Assembly: GCA_021234155.1 (NCBI GenBank)
Contig: JAJEKV010000011.1
Coordinates: 2,483,294 to 2,547,293, forward strand
Length of the DNA: 64,000 nucleotides
Origin: Isoetes taiwanensis
Taxonomy: Eukaryota > Streptophyta > Lycopodiopsida > Isoetales > Isoetaceae
Direction of reading: 5' to 3'
Shown: in pieces, positions 36,466 to 47,427 of the stretch
How positions within the stretch are numbered: position 1 is the stretch's first letter
How the letters are laid out: every line of letters begins with the position of its first letter
The notes under the pieces: model-generated
Seen by the model: the letters and a program-made list of their open reading frames with translations, nothing else
Told to the model about the DNA's origin: nothing
Databases searched by the model: none
Program-made: the position numbers and the translations under genes

Positions 36466-37188
36466 CACGCCATGCCAGGTACCATGGCACCAAGATCTAA
36501 GCTGCAAAGTATTTCAGAAGCTCTTTGAAGAGCTTCAGGACCAGGATAGATTGTTTGTTCTATTCAAATGCAGCTTCCAATTTTGCTTCAAATGTGGTCA
36601 GGAGTCAAAACTGGTTCCAGCATAAGCAATGCTCAGATCAATCCGGTCTTGCTGAGTTACGACCCTTTCTTCCTCTGCGGGCAATCCGAGTTTTGTTGTT
36701 TCAATTTTTAGTCATCCGGTACTGGCGGTGAACAGTTTGTCTATTGCTCTAAGTCGAACAGTTTGTCTATTGCTCTAAGTCTGACAGATCAAAGCAATCC
36801 CATTGTGCGATGCTGTAATCTGTCTTTCTGTAATTGTTCGCACCAGTGTTTTCCCATAATTCTTCATGGCAATAGATTCTGTTATGAGATTTACATTTTC
36901 AACCTAATTATAGAGGAATACTTCATTGCCCACATTGGCATCATATAGATACTTCATATGGTATCAGAGTCTTAAGACACTTGGGTTTTGCAACATGAAT
37001 AGTATTGTTGAGTATCACCATTGCACATGCTCTAATCTTTCTTACCTTGAGGACATTCATATCCCTTTCAAAGGCAGCAGAATCTGAGTGAGAAGGAGGC
37101 ACTCTTCTGAGTACTGTGCATGAGTGCATGTTAGCAGAAATTAGGGGAATAAGTCTATGATGTTGGAGTTCAGTTTCCCATTTGAGAT

Positions 37189-38322
37189 ATGGCCAACGAT
37201 GAGTCAGGAACTAGTTTCAATCCTATGGAGGAATTTTCTTTGGTGTCCAAGGAGGTTCAAAGGGCAGCATTAACTATTAATTCTCGCCAGTGTCAGTGCT
37301 TGCTTTACAGATGGAAGCAAGTGGATGGATACTTTTTTATCTGGACATCAGTATTTAACTCAGAAGTAAACGAAATAAGCCTAGTCTTGAAGGAAATTAT
37401 ACACATGCTCAATAGAACACTTGACCTTTTCAAACACTGGAATAGAAAGTTGCATTGTCTAAGACAAGTCAACGATCAAGAATTTCAGGTTATCTACAAA
37501 GATCTCAATAGATACATAGATATTGTGCAGGATTGGATTCTAAAAAATGTAAGCAAGGGCCAATCGACCTCACTTTCAGAAAGAATTACAGAAAGGATAT
37601 TGAGTGACAATAATTTTATAGAAAGCTATCATAGAGAATCCTTTCATCATGATAGAAGTGAGCTCGAACAGAGCACAAGGGGTGTACCACAGCAAGATCA
37701 GTCTTTTATACTTTCCCAGCATGTACTGAGAATCCTGAAGAACAGAGAAAAAAGTGAAATTCCAATTATAGAGCATGAAAACTTGCAGTTTGATAAACAA
37801 ATTGGGGCTGGAGCATATGGTAAGGTTTATGCTGGTACATGATTGGGGGAAGACATAGCAATAAAAGAATATGAGAAAGATGACTTAAGTTATGAAGCAG
37901 AAGTAGAGGCATTCAAAGAAATTCTAGATTGTGATCCCCATGTTTTACGGGCTATAGGATGCTCAGAACGTCGTGGCTCAAAGCTTCTGGTAATAGAACT
38001 ATTGAAAATGGACTTACAAAGACTGTTGAAGCAGCATAAGATATTGTCGTTCTTTGTTAGCTTGAGCATGATACTTCTTGTTCGGGCAATGAAATATTTA
38101 CATGGTAAAAATCTGATGCATAGAGATTTGAAACCCAAGAATATTCTCGTTAGCTTTTCAAGGGAATCTGTTGATGATATTATAGACACTGATCATATTA
38201 GTGTGAAAATGACAGACTTTGGCACTGCAAAAGGGACTCTTTGTAACAATTTCTCAGACATGACATCTAAGAGATCCACATCTATTCTTCAACAAATCAA
38301 ACTAGAAACATTAAACAAATAA
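37189..38322 (+). pseudogene. protein kinase with N-terminal helical domain, truncated and with a stop
   Basis: The frame starts at ATG 37189. About 200 helical residues ('LVSKEVQRAALTI', 'VLKEIIHMLNRTLDLF', 'IYKDLNRYIDIVQDWI') come first, in the style of the four-helix leader of plant MLKL-like and related TKL kinases (inference). The kinase domain follows: glycine loop 'IGAGAYGKVY', a TGA stop at 37840-37842, then in the same frame 'IAIKEY' (ATP lysine), 'MHRDLKPKNILV' (catalytic loop) and 'MTDFGTAK' (metal site). Translation ends soon after DFG at 38322. The activation segment's APE and the whole lower C-lobe are missing, and the sequence runs into a tandem of tRNA-like repeats. A single TGA and the lost C-lobe make it a pseudogene. 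A selenocysteine or readthrough reading has no support. Confidence 0.85.
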
Positions 38323-38360
38323 ATTACATTAAACAAAAGAGGCAGAGATAAAAAGATGCT

Positions 38361-38820
38361 CACCGCGTTGACGGCCAAGTGGTTAAGCTAATGGTTATGG
38401 GAAACCCCCGTCCAGGCTCAAAGCCCACTGCCCATCATCGGGTGCAGCTAAATAAACAAAAAGGTCCATCGTGTTGTTAGCCTAGTGGTCAGGCCATTGG
38501 TTATGGGCATCACCCATCCAGGCTCAAAACCCACTGACTAGCAATGGATGGCGAGAAAGAGATAATGGCAAGCCGTATTTGTTAGCCTAGTGGTGGGAGC
38601 CATGGTTACGGGCAAACACCCATCCAGGCTCAAACCCCACTGACTAGCATCGGGTGATAAAAAGGAGAGGATAAAAGAGAGAAAGGGATACCAGCATTGG
38701 GAATCTCATGGTCGTCTCGCAGCAACTATCTATTGTATGGGCAAGAGGATACAAGGCAACAATGTGGGTTCAAATCTTGCCTGTTCGGCAATTCATAAAT
38801 GCTACCACATGTGGTCTCGC
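38361..38820 (+). repeat. tandem of four tRNA-derived (SINE-like) units
   Basis: Units of about 100-115 bp each carry an A-box-like then B-box-like pair. Unit 1 has GGCCAAGTGGTTAAG (38373) and CCAGGCTCAAAGCCCA (38412). Unit 2 has GTTAGCCTAGTGGTCAGG (about 38476) and CCAGGCTCAAAACCCACTGA. Unit 3 has GTTAGCCTAGTGGTGGGAG (38581) and CCAGGCTCAAACCCCACTGA. A diverged unit 4 has GGGTTCAAATCTTGCC (38766). Units 1-3 share the middle text GGTTA(T/C)GGG and CCATCCAGGCTCAAA. The promoter spacing is that of tRNA genes, but there is no cloverleaf, so these are SINE heads rather than tRNAs. Confidence 0.7.
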
Positions 38821-38885
38821 ACCCTTGTGAATAGAAACCCATTATTAAGCATGCATTGCATTGACAGGTTGAACGTTAATAGTGA

Positions 38886-39012
38886 GCCAAACCTCAGCAG
38901 GTTGGAACTAGAGAAACGTTCGCGGCGGCCAAGCCAAACCTCAGCAGGTTGGAACTAGAGAAACGTTCGCGGCGGCCTTGGCCGCCGCGATAAGTTTCTT
39001 GTATAAATAAAG
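38886..39012 (+). repeat. GC-rich hairpin copy 3 with 45-bp duplication of its leader
   Basis: 38886-38930 is repeated exactly at 38933-38977. Only the second copy continues into the full stem (TCGCGGCGGCC / GGCCGCCGCGA, 38967-38990), GTTTCTTGTATAAATAAAG. The outer AGAAAC / GTTTCT arms match. The first copy breaks off in mid-stem. Confidence 0.8.
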
Positions 39013-39324
39013 AGGTACAATGTTTGATGTTAGTAGAGAATTACTACAGTTGAGATCTTTACTAACAAAAAACTTATGGATTACTCTTGAAGCTGATACA
39101 CTTGAAGTTCTCGCGAATCTTCCCACATAGTGATCAAATAGTGCCTGATGATGCTAAAGACAAGCCCTGAAAGGCCCCTGAAGATACATAACATTTGATA
39201 GAGTCATAAAAGTCCTCAAAAATGATGAAAAGGGCAAAAAAGTGTAAGGCTTCATATCGGCTGCAGCAAGATAATATGAAATCCAAGAAGCTCTCACTCA
39301 AACATATCAGTATTTGAGCATAAT

Positions 39325-39553
39325 CGACCAAGCATATCAGTACTTGTGAAGATTGTGAGGTTCTTGGCATAAAATACCAAAGCCAATGAGGAATCTCTCA
39401 AGCATAGCAGTACTTGAGAGTTCTTGGCATAAAATACCAAAGCAAATTAATATCAGTAATCTCTCAAGCATATCAGTACTTGAGAGTTCTTGGCATAAAA
39501 TACCAAAGCACAGCAAAATTGGCAACCACTCAAGCATAGCAGTACTTGAGATA
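39325..39553. repeat. about 68-bp tandem repeat, 3-4 copies
   Basis: The phrase CAAGCATA(G/T)CAGTACTTGAG occurs near 39328, 39400, 39466 and 39532. Three of the four are followed by GTTCTTGGCATAAAATACCA. The neighbouring 39554-40130 holds no gene I can see. Confidence 0.85.
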
Positions 39554-40119
39554 GGAACCGAGTGCTAAAAGGAAAACAATTCACTTGCTATCTGTTTTTC
39601 AACCTGTAACCTTGCATTTTCCAACCAGAATTCAGCAGAACTGAAGACCCATATGAAGGTACTGCTAAGAAAAGAATCTTCCCAACCATCTAATGCACAA
39701 TTTGAACCCTTCTGCTAGAAAGAAGGAGTAGGAAACGGAAAGAAATAGCCAAATGCGAAAGAACCTGGATGATAAGAAAATGAAGTTGCAAGAAATTGAA
39801 ACTGCACCACTTGATAGATCTGCCAGCAAATCTTTACTCCATCTTATAAGGCATCCACGCCATTTCGATGCGTTCTTGCCTTAGAAAAGGATCAAGATTC
39901 AAAGAATCCAATCCGAAGCCCAGACAAGAATCATACTGCCACAAAGAGCAGAACAGCAAAAAAGGCCACGTTAATGGCTTACCAGCAAAAATCTAGGAAG
40001 AACCGTCTGATACTGCTTCAAATTCCTGATACTAAGAAATTCCAGAATTTCCTCTGCCAGATTGGACGATTCCCTGCTAGCAACTGGACTTAGCTTTGAA
40101 AAGAGCAAGATATCAGAGG

Positions 40120-40860
40120 TAGTGCTGGAAATGGAGGGCAGAGGCGGCTCCCTGCCTCCGGATCTGCCCTAGCTGCTGCTGCTGCCGCCTACGCCAAGAA
40201 CCGCCAGTTTTCCAATGTAACTATACCTTTTCCCACCCTTTTATTCTCTGCAGCGGAATCACATGGAATTGATCCGCCGGGGTGGAATCAGTATCCGTAA
40301 TATTCTCCCCACGGAATCACAGCGTATGATAATATTCCACCAGGTGGAATCACAAAGTAAATATTCTCCCCGTGGAATCATCTGCGATAATATTCTCTCC
40401 GTGGAATCACTGCGTACTATTCTTCGGGAAAAAATCACCTGGAGATCTTTGAATCTGTAATAACTACAAGCAGCGAGGAAAAATTCAATCCCAGCAGAAG
40501 TTTATGCCCGATTCATAAAAAATGGTTGAGGATGGCTTAAGCGAAGCCTACATTACTTTACTTGAAGATCATTAAGGAAATTAACAAGCTGGGCTACTTC
40601 ATTTTGTGTGTACATGTCCATTGTTATGCTCGCCACTTGCCCGAACATTTCTGATTGGGGATTTGAACCCTTTGCCTATATCGGCAATGCCATGGACTGC
40701 TTCAAAGCAAGAACAAGAAACATGCCCGGTTTAAAGCAAGAACAAAAAACACGCCAAAAAATGGAATCATTTCTTCTACAGATTCAATACAAACAGAAAT
40801 CCCATTGCTTGCTGCCATTAATCTGTGAAACAAATTTCGGAATACATCATTGTTAACAAG
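40120..40860 (-). mobile_element. composite non-autonomous repeat, copy B (inverted)
   Basis: The reverse complement shares, in order, the blocks listed for the 26.7-28.7 kb copy. It includes the B-box-like GGGTTCAAATCCCC (complement of about 40664-40677) and ends in a shorter GTGATTCC array (40255-40440). Boundaries are approximate. Confidence 0.55.
40255..40440 (-). repeat. GGAATCAC array, inverted relative of the 28.2-kb array
   Basis: GGAATCAC or GGAATCA(G/T) occurs at about 40256, 40284, 40313, 40349, 40374 and 40402. The spacers TATTCTCCCC(G/A)(T/C)G differ from the 28.2-kb array but keep the roughly 25-36 bp spacing. Confidence 0.75.
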
Positions 40861-40908
40861 ATTTAAACATTTTCTTTAGAAGGCGAAGCAGCATGGTGAA
40901 AAGTTTGA

Positions 40909-41007
40909 CAAGAACTCATCAAAGCTTAAGCAGAATATTTGGCAAGAATTCATCAAAGCTTAAGCAAAATATTTGGCAAGAACTCATCAAAGCTTAAGCA
41001 GAATATC
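40909..41007. repeat. 34-bp tandem repeat, three copies
   Basis: CAAGAACTCATCAAAGCTTA... starts at 40909, 40943 and 40977, with one or two mismatches between copies. Confidence 0.93.
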
Positions 41008-41029
41008 CGCTAGGTAGAGCCAGCCACAT

Positions 41030-41310
41030 GCATTTGCGGCCGAGATTTATGGAGGATCTGTGCTGTGTCATTTGGGTATGAATATTTGGGTATGAAGGTA
41101 TGGATTCTGGTGGCTATGGAGGATCTCTGCTTGGAAAAATCCAGGAAAAATGACCGCTGCAGTTCTAGTGAAACAGGGGATATGGTCACAGGCATAGGAT
41201 TAGGCATTTGCGGCCGAGATTTGTTATGGATCTGCATCTGGGTCATTTGGGTATGAAGGTATGTTGGATTCTGGTGGCTATGGAGGATCTTCGCTTGGAA
41301 AAATCCAGTA
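41030..41310. repeat. about 110-bp direct duplication, period about 172
   Basis: GCATTTGCGGCCGAGATTT through 'TCATTTGGGTATGAAGGTAT', 'GATTCTGGTGGCTATGGAGG' and 'CTTGGAAAAATCCAG' appears at 41030-41145 and again at 41203-41310. Confidence 0.85.
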
Positions 41311-41424
41311 TCATGCCACACCACGCAAAAATGACGGCTCTGCGGTCACGGCAAAAGCGGGGATATGGTCTTTGATTTTTTGAAAGCAAAAACGGAGCTG
41401 CGACTCTGTTAACCAAGCTTCTCA

Positions 41425-41910
41425 ATGCCGAGCTTCACCGGCCATTCCTCTGCAAATTTCTGGCATACAACAGCTGCACAGCTACTATTTGGCTGCCAGA
41501 TCCAGGTGGGTTGTTTGCTTTTGCTTGTTTTTGCTCAAAATCGTACCACCCACACTCACTATCCACAAAATCTAGGCACCCAATACGGGACCCAAATGCC
41601 AAATCCCCTGTTGTTCAATACTACCGGTCTGTCACAGAGCCCGCCTCCTTTGTCTCCTCCTCTTTCTCCACCGATTTCGCCTCCCATGTCCCCTTCTTCG
41701 CCCAAAAGCTGGCACCATAGCCTCTCTGTTACCACGGCAAGGGGCTCCCTCCTCCAATCCGTCTCCCAAGGCCATGCCGGATCTAACCTTTCTGCTTCTC
41801 TCAATCAAAATCTAACTCAAAATCAGCATTCCATGGCTGCAGCTGCCGCTGCAGCAATTGCCGTTGCTGGATCCAGCCCCATGAGAAAGAGAAGGAAAGA
41901 AAGCAACTAA
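41425..41910 (+). other. proline/serine/alanine-rich open frame, unidentified
   Basis: A 161-codon frame without a convincing start. From about residue 60 it becomes protein-like low complexity: 'PPPLSPPLSPPISPPMSPSS', an alanine run and a basic end 'RKRRKESN'. No domain is recognised. It could be a captured exon of a host regulatory gene inside a repeat, since it follows the direct duplication at 41.0-41.3 kb. Opposite-strand frames are also open, so coding is doubtful. 41911-43200 is AT-rich with no gene seen. Confidence 0.3.
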
Positions 41911-43206
41911 ATAGGACATATGCCAAATATGACAACTAACTTAACAACTAACTACCTCAGTAGTTCAAGAACTGTATTTACCTTTTAATCTTGAGAAACG
42001 AGGGTAAATCTCATATGTTCTAGACTTCCATTATCTAAGTCAAAGATTGTACTCACCAGCCACTATAGCCAAGAGACATTTGAAAGATTAAATAGAACAA
42101 TAACAACCACTTCAACTTGTGCTACACATCCAGAAAGCTATAGGTAACTTGTTGTGGAGAAACTATGTATGTCTTTCAAAATTTTGGACCACATATAATG
42201 AAACTACAATATGCTCAATAATCTTCTGCCTATATCTATCAATCAAGAATTAGATGTTCGACAAACCTTACCTTAGTGTCACAGCAATAAACTAAAAAAG
42301 CCAAGAGACAGGTAGAACTTAATTAAATGCATGTATAACATGTGCAAAAAAACCAACCACACACTTTCAAAAGAGTCATAGCAATATATTTTTTCTAGAG
42401 TATTAGAAGATTGGATCCCTGTTATAACAAGAAAATTGATGCCATGGCAAAGTCAGGAAAAAACCTGTTGCAAAAGCTATCACTAACATAGATTCTAAGT
42501 TTGCACTTATGAGCCATTCAAGCTTTTGTTATATGCCATGCAGAACTACAGTGTAGAATAATAGATCTTTGAAGTTTGTATCAAATGCATATAGGATGAA
42601 GCATTTTCATCATATGTGCTCTTCAAAGGTGAGATTCCTACCATAGGCATAAATTCCAGCGGGTTAACCCAAGAACTATGGTTAGGAAATGTGGTCTTTA
42701 ACATCAGAGCATGGTAGGCCGCATGTCAGATGTAACTCTAGCATCCCTACTACTTGACGATCTTACAAGAGATGCCACTGCCTCTTCCTGTCTCATTTCA
42801 GGGTTCATTCACATGCTCTGCAACCTGGTGATAAAAAGAATAAACAAATCTCTCCTAAAAATGCCCCTTCTACCACGCATTCACATTGAAAAGGCTTGTT
42901 ATCCAAAGAGCCTTCATTTTCAGCTGTATCGGCATTCATTTCGCTTCCACAAATGGGAGTCAGATAGGCAACAGATGCAGCCGAATATATATGCACTCCA
43001 GCAGAAATAGAGTCGGGTACGAAAGAAATGGAATCGGTTGTGTCAACCTCTATATAACCAAACAAGTTCATGTTTGCAAATGCTAAAATAATACAAGGCC
43101 ATGTTTGGCTATTTTGAGTTTTCCAAAAGTTCTGTTAGCCCTTAACGTAACGGAAGCTTCTTTATTTTTCATTTTCGTTTTACTTTTTGCTACATCTTTT
43201 GGTCGG

Positions 43207-44443
43207 AGGGCTGGAGCGGTTGAACAACGTGCATACCAGGTGATTGGTATGTGTCGTTGCCAAAGGGCTGGGCGGTAAAGCAACGCGCATACCAGGTGAT
43301 TGGTATGTGAACGTATAATCGTGTCCGGAACGATATACGTGTGAACCTGCGTGAGGGATTGATCATCCCTGAATCACAGTAAGTTATAAGAAGATGTTCT
43401 ATGTGTGACTAACGTTTGTGTGCCTATTGTCTGTGTGACTAACGATTCGCCTCAGGTCAAGGTAATGGTTTACCCACTTAGTCCTTCCCAAGACTAACCC
43501 CACCTTTCTCTTCTTCCTTCTTACAGACAGAGTTCGTAGCTAAGTGAGTTTTGCGCCGCGGAAGCGTGGGATAATAGCCGAGATGTCAAGGCATATATTT
43601 TCTAAAGTCTAGGAGTAGTTTGAAACTTGGATTTTGAGTGTCAAGGACCATTGTTACCTCATAATAAAAGAAAGATTATTAACATAATAATAGTTGGTTA
43701 TTGGGCCAAAGACAATTAGAAGTCATCAATATTGAAATTATGGGAAACCAAGAAGGAAGAAACTCCTTGGGGAAGTTATGCAGCTGAGACATCTAGTCGT
43801 GGCCCGCAACGGGAAAAGGGAGAGTTCAAAATTTAGCTTTCACATTCTAAACCTAGTACCTAAGTGTGAAGTCCCCAAACATTAGTAGTCATCCAAATTA
43901 ATCTTAAATGGGCATTTAACACTTGAAATCAAATAGAGAATTAATTGGAACTAAAATAATATATAACTTTCTTTTATTATGAGGTAACAATGATCCTTGA
44001 CACTCAAAATCCAAGTTTCAAAGTACTCCTAGACTTTAGAAAATATATGCCTTGACATCTCGGCTATTATCCCACGCTTCCCGCGACGCAAAACTCACTT
44101 AGCTACGAACTCTGTCTGTAAGAAGGAAGAAGAGAAAGGTGGGGTTAGTCCTGGGAAGGACTAAGTGGGTAAACCATTACCTTAACCTGAGGCGAATCGT
44201 TAGTCACACAGACAATAGGCACACAAATGTTAGTCACGCATAGAACATCTTCTTATAACTTATTGTGATTCAGGGATGATCAATCCCTCACCCGGGTTCA
44301 CACGTATATCGTTCCGGACACGATTATATGTTTACATACCAATCACCTGGTATGCGCGTTGCTTTACCGCCGAGCCCTTTGGCAACGACATATACCAATC
44401 ACCTGGTATGCACGTTGTTCAACCGCTCCAGCCCTCTGGCAAC
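43207..44443. mobile_element. foldback element with about 470-bp inverted arms
   Basis: The left arm (43207-43674) and right arm (43967-44443) are inverted copies with a few percent divergence. A 292-bp loop separates them. Each arm's outer end carries two 20-bp palindromes, CATACCA-6-TGGTATG: left 43232-43251 and 43288-43307, right 44335-44354 and 44391-44410. No ORF of note lies inside. The structure resembles foldback or long-TIR Mutator-like non-autonomous elements. I could not define a target duplication. Confidence 0.8.
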
Positions 44444-44794
44444 GACGAAGGGGCGGGTTCATTCAAACAGGTTCATTCTTTAATGTTATATTATATTTGC
44501 AAACACAGACACACAGAATCAATAACAAAATAAAACATGTAAGCCTTTCGACAAACTATTAAACAAGAGAAAAGATAACTTTGAACCAACAGAAACTCCA
44601 AAGATCCGGCTCCGGCTACCCACCAAAGGATCTTCCACGTGTAGTCTTATTTGATCCATGTCCACCTTTTCTGCGATATCTCTCTAACCGCAAGGAGTTA
44701 TAAGAGGTGCCACACCAATTCGGAAACTAGACTCCGAGGACTTTCCAGAATGCTTAAGATCGCTCCATTCTAAAAATGAAACACTCCTAAGGCG

Positions 44795-45200
44795 TTTAAC
44801 ACTTGAAAATCAAACAGAGAAGTAATTGGAACTAAAATAATATATAACTTTCTTTTATTATGAGGTAGCAATGGTCCTTGACATCTCAGCTATTATCCCA
44901 TGCTTCCCGCTGCGCAAAACTCACTTAGCTACTAACTCTATCTATAAGAAGGAAGAAGAGAAAGGTGGGATTAGTCCTGGGAAGGACTAAGTGGGTAAAC
45001 CATTACCTTAACCTGAGGCGAATCGTTAGTCACACAAACAATAAGCAAACAAATGTTAATCACGCGTAGAACATCTTCTTATAATTTACTGTGATTCAGG
45101 GATGATCAATCCCTCATCCGGGTTCACACGTATATCGTTCCAGACACGACTATATGTTCACATACCAATCACCTGGTATGCACGTTGCTTTAACGGTGCA
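44795..45200 (+). repeat. third copy of the foldback arm
   Basis: It is in the same orientation as the right arm: TTTAACACTTGAAA through the GGTAAACCATTACCTTAACC block to CATACCAATCACCTGGTATG (45161-45180). It lacks an internal segment present in the other two (the CACTCAAAATCCAAGTTTC block) and the second outer palindrome. Confidence 0.88.
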
Positions 45201-45438
45201 CGATCCCTAAACATGCATGCAGAGACATGGCCACTTTAAAAATAGAGTTTGAATCTATCGGCTATCCCGAATTGTCCCAAACATCATTGCTACTGCAAAA
45301 ACTGCTATTGAACTCTAACTGACAGATCGGGGGGAGGATAGATTCGAAATCAATTTTGTCAGTTATCGTTGCTCCGCATTTCCAATTGCAACTTTCCGGC
45401 TAGGTCCTCGGTTCAAGCGATGAAAACTCGAGCTTCAA

Positions 45439-45484
45439 AACGTAAACCCTTCAAGAAGCTATCAACACACAGGGTTTACGTTTC
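45439..45484. repeat. 13-bp perfect hairpin
   Basis: AAACGTAAACCCT at 45439-45451 and AGGGTTTACGTTT at 45472-45484, with a 20-base loop. The rest of 45201-46043 holds no gene I recognise. Confidence 0.85.
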
Positions 45485-46043
45485 GGGGGCCATATCCTAG
45501 TCATATTCGACTAAGATCTTGCATAATGTCATCGCGTAGAGGGCGGGTGTTGCCAGAAGACGGACCATTAAAATCTTCTAGAAGCAGCTTGTTCCAAATG
45601 TCCTCTCCTTATGGCCCCGCAATGAGGGGCAACTCCCCGCGACTTCAAAATAGTGAATTGGTTCTGTCAATGGACTCGAAAGGTCGACATTACCTTGAGA
45701 ACCAAGTTTCATGGGAAAAAGACCATTCCTTCTCCAAGAAGCGCAAATGTAACTCATGTCCAACACATTCGTAGTCAATTGAACCATCATCCAATTAAAT
45801 TCGGATTATGTCAACTCCAAAATCACGCCAACCTGCTATTGTCTTCTAGGGGGGGTTTTGTTTTTGTTTTTTACCTTTTTTTTGGACTTGATAAATAACA
45901 TAAGGTTGCAATTCACATGTGTTGTTTCATATGCAAATTGAAATATGCAAAAATGAAGGGCAAGCTGCTAAGATAGATGAGATCAAAATTGAACAGCATT
46001 GAGATGAAAATATTAGGTTTGATAATAACATATTTCATTATTT

Positions 46044-46073
46044 GGGTGTAAATTCTATACTGGTGATCAAAAA
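46044..46073 (+). repeat. left terminal inverted repeat
   Basis: Begins GGGTGTAAATTCTATACTGG and continues through a TCAAAAA run. It mirrors 52997-53026. Confidence 0.92.
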
Positions 46074-46264
46074 AACGCGACAGCACCCAGCACCTAAAGC
46101 ACTTGGATCCCGTCAGCCTTGTGTCACGCAATTAATGCTGGCAGTTCCCGCGCCATAACCGTACGCCATAGCCATAAGCCATAGCTTTTAGTCGAACTTT
46201 CTCGCGCCATAGCCATAGCTTTTAGTCTGGGAATTTCTCGCGCCATAGCCATACCGAAAGCAAA

Positions 46265-47203
46265 ATGGAAAGCATCAGAATGGCCGAAGCAGTGACAGTA
46301 GAAGATTTTGTGGAAATGCATGGATTGTCGGATGATGGACTAATTCCGGCTCTAAAAATGAAATATTTGGAGAAAAAAATCACCAAAGAAGATTGGCTAT
46401 CAGTTTGGAGAGAGGAGATAAATTCCAGACACAGTATAAAAATCTCGCTGGTACAGCCACATCTGAAAGAACAATTACAAACATTGATAAAGAAGCTTTA
46501 TCAGAGTGAGGGATTATGCAATAATGAGGTCAGAAAACAGATAGCCTATGCTTTTGCATGGGAAAATTGCATATCTGCACAAAAAACCTGAAAAGCACAA
46601 GGTAAATTGGGCTGCTGCTGGAGCTCAAATTATGAAATACAGGAGGTAGAAGCAAAAAATACAGAGAAGAAGACGGTAGAAGCTCAAGAGGAAAAGAAGT
46701 TGGCAGTGGAATCTTTTATTTTGAGCACAAACATTGTACAGAATATAGAACTGATCGAGAATGAGATCACCAGAATTTCTAGTGAGAGAGAAGCTTGTGC
46801 ATTGGAGTTGAATGACATCCTTGTCACATTGGCAGCAGAGGATCTCTCAAACCAGGCTTTAAGTGGCAATGTGGCAGAAGCAAACAATAATATTGAGCAA
46901 ATGAAAAAAGAATTAGAACTCAAAAAATCTTTGCAGGTAACTCCAGAGTTAGAAAAAGATATTGCTGAGCTTGAAACAAGTATTATGCTTGAGACCTATG
47001 CAGCAAAAAAAATGGCAAGTTACAGGAAGGTCAATCCAAATACAGCATCAAGAAGGGATGAATTGCAAGGTGAACTTCACATGAAGGATGCTAACCTCTC
47101 AATACTGAGATCAAACCTCAAAAACTTGGAAGAACTGAAAGGTATGAAATTTCACCACCAATTAGAGTCAATGCGGTTAGTAGAGACTTACATTGCTATT
47201 TGA
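46265..47203 (+). pseudogene. transposon-encoded coiled-coil protein, frame with one TGA
   Basis: One reading frame from ATG 46265 runs to 47203, interrupted only by TGA at 46589-46591, for about 310 codons. The first part is acidic/helical ('VEDFVEMHGLSDDGLIPAL', 'ITKEDWLSVWREEI'). The second part has long heptads ('NIVQNIELIENEITRISSER', 'NNIEQMKKELELKKSL', 'LRSNLKNLEELKG'), so a coiled coil is likely. I recognise no family. It is the 5'-most ORF on the plus strand of the transposon and reads toward the RING-like and HAD segments, so it may be the N-terminal part of one spliced product. The TGA may lie in an intron or be a lesion. Confidence 0.55.
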
Positions 47204-47394
47204 GGACGCTTGTCGCATGTGGATTAGCATTCTCCAAAGAATTACAAGGTTATCAAGTAAAACTAAAATGTGATCATGAGTATCATTTAATGTGCATGAC
47301 TTTGTTGGCTAAAGGTAAATGCATTGTTTGCACTTCATCTATCGATTACGCTTTATTTTTAGAGCTTGGTATGATAAAGTGCGTGTGGATCTAG
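47200..47394 (+). CDS. RING-like zinc segment inside the transposon
   Basis: The frame reads 'VACGLAFSKELQGYQVKLKC' and then 'CDHEYHLMC' (C-x-H-x2-H-x2-C) and 'KCIVC' (C-x2-C). That is the second half of a RING/RING-H2 finger. Only one cysteine of the first C-x2-C pair is visible, so the finger is incomplete unless an exon border is misplaced. RING fingers recruit ubiquitin-conjugating enzymes. It directly follows the coiled-coil ORF in another frame and may be joined by splicing. Confidence 0.45.
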   Translation: MRTLVACGLAFSKELQGYQVKLKCDHEYHLMCMTLLAKGKCIVCTSSIDYALFLELGMIKCVWI

Positions 47395-47427
47395 ACAAGT
47401 GCTTGAAAATCTGGGGATCACCTTCCA

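Noticed and set aside
38361-38820. Genuine tRNA genes
   Set aside because: A- and B-box-like motifs are present but no acceptor stem or anticodon arm can be formed.
45439-45484. Interstitial telomere repeat (AAACCCT)
   Set aside because: Only one heptamer occurs on each side of a hairpin, with no tandem run.
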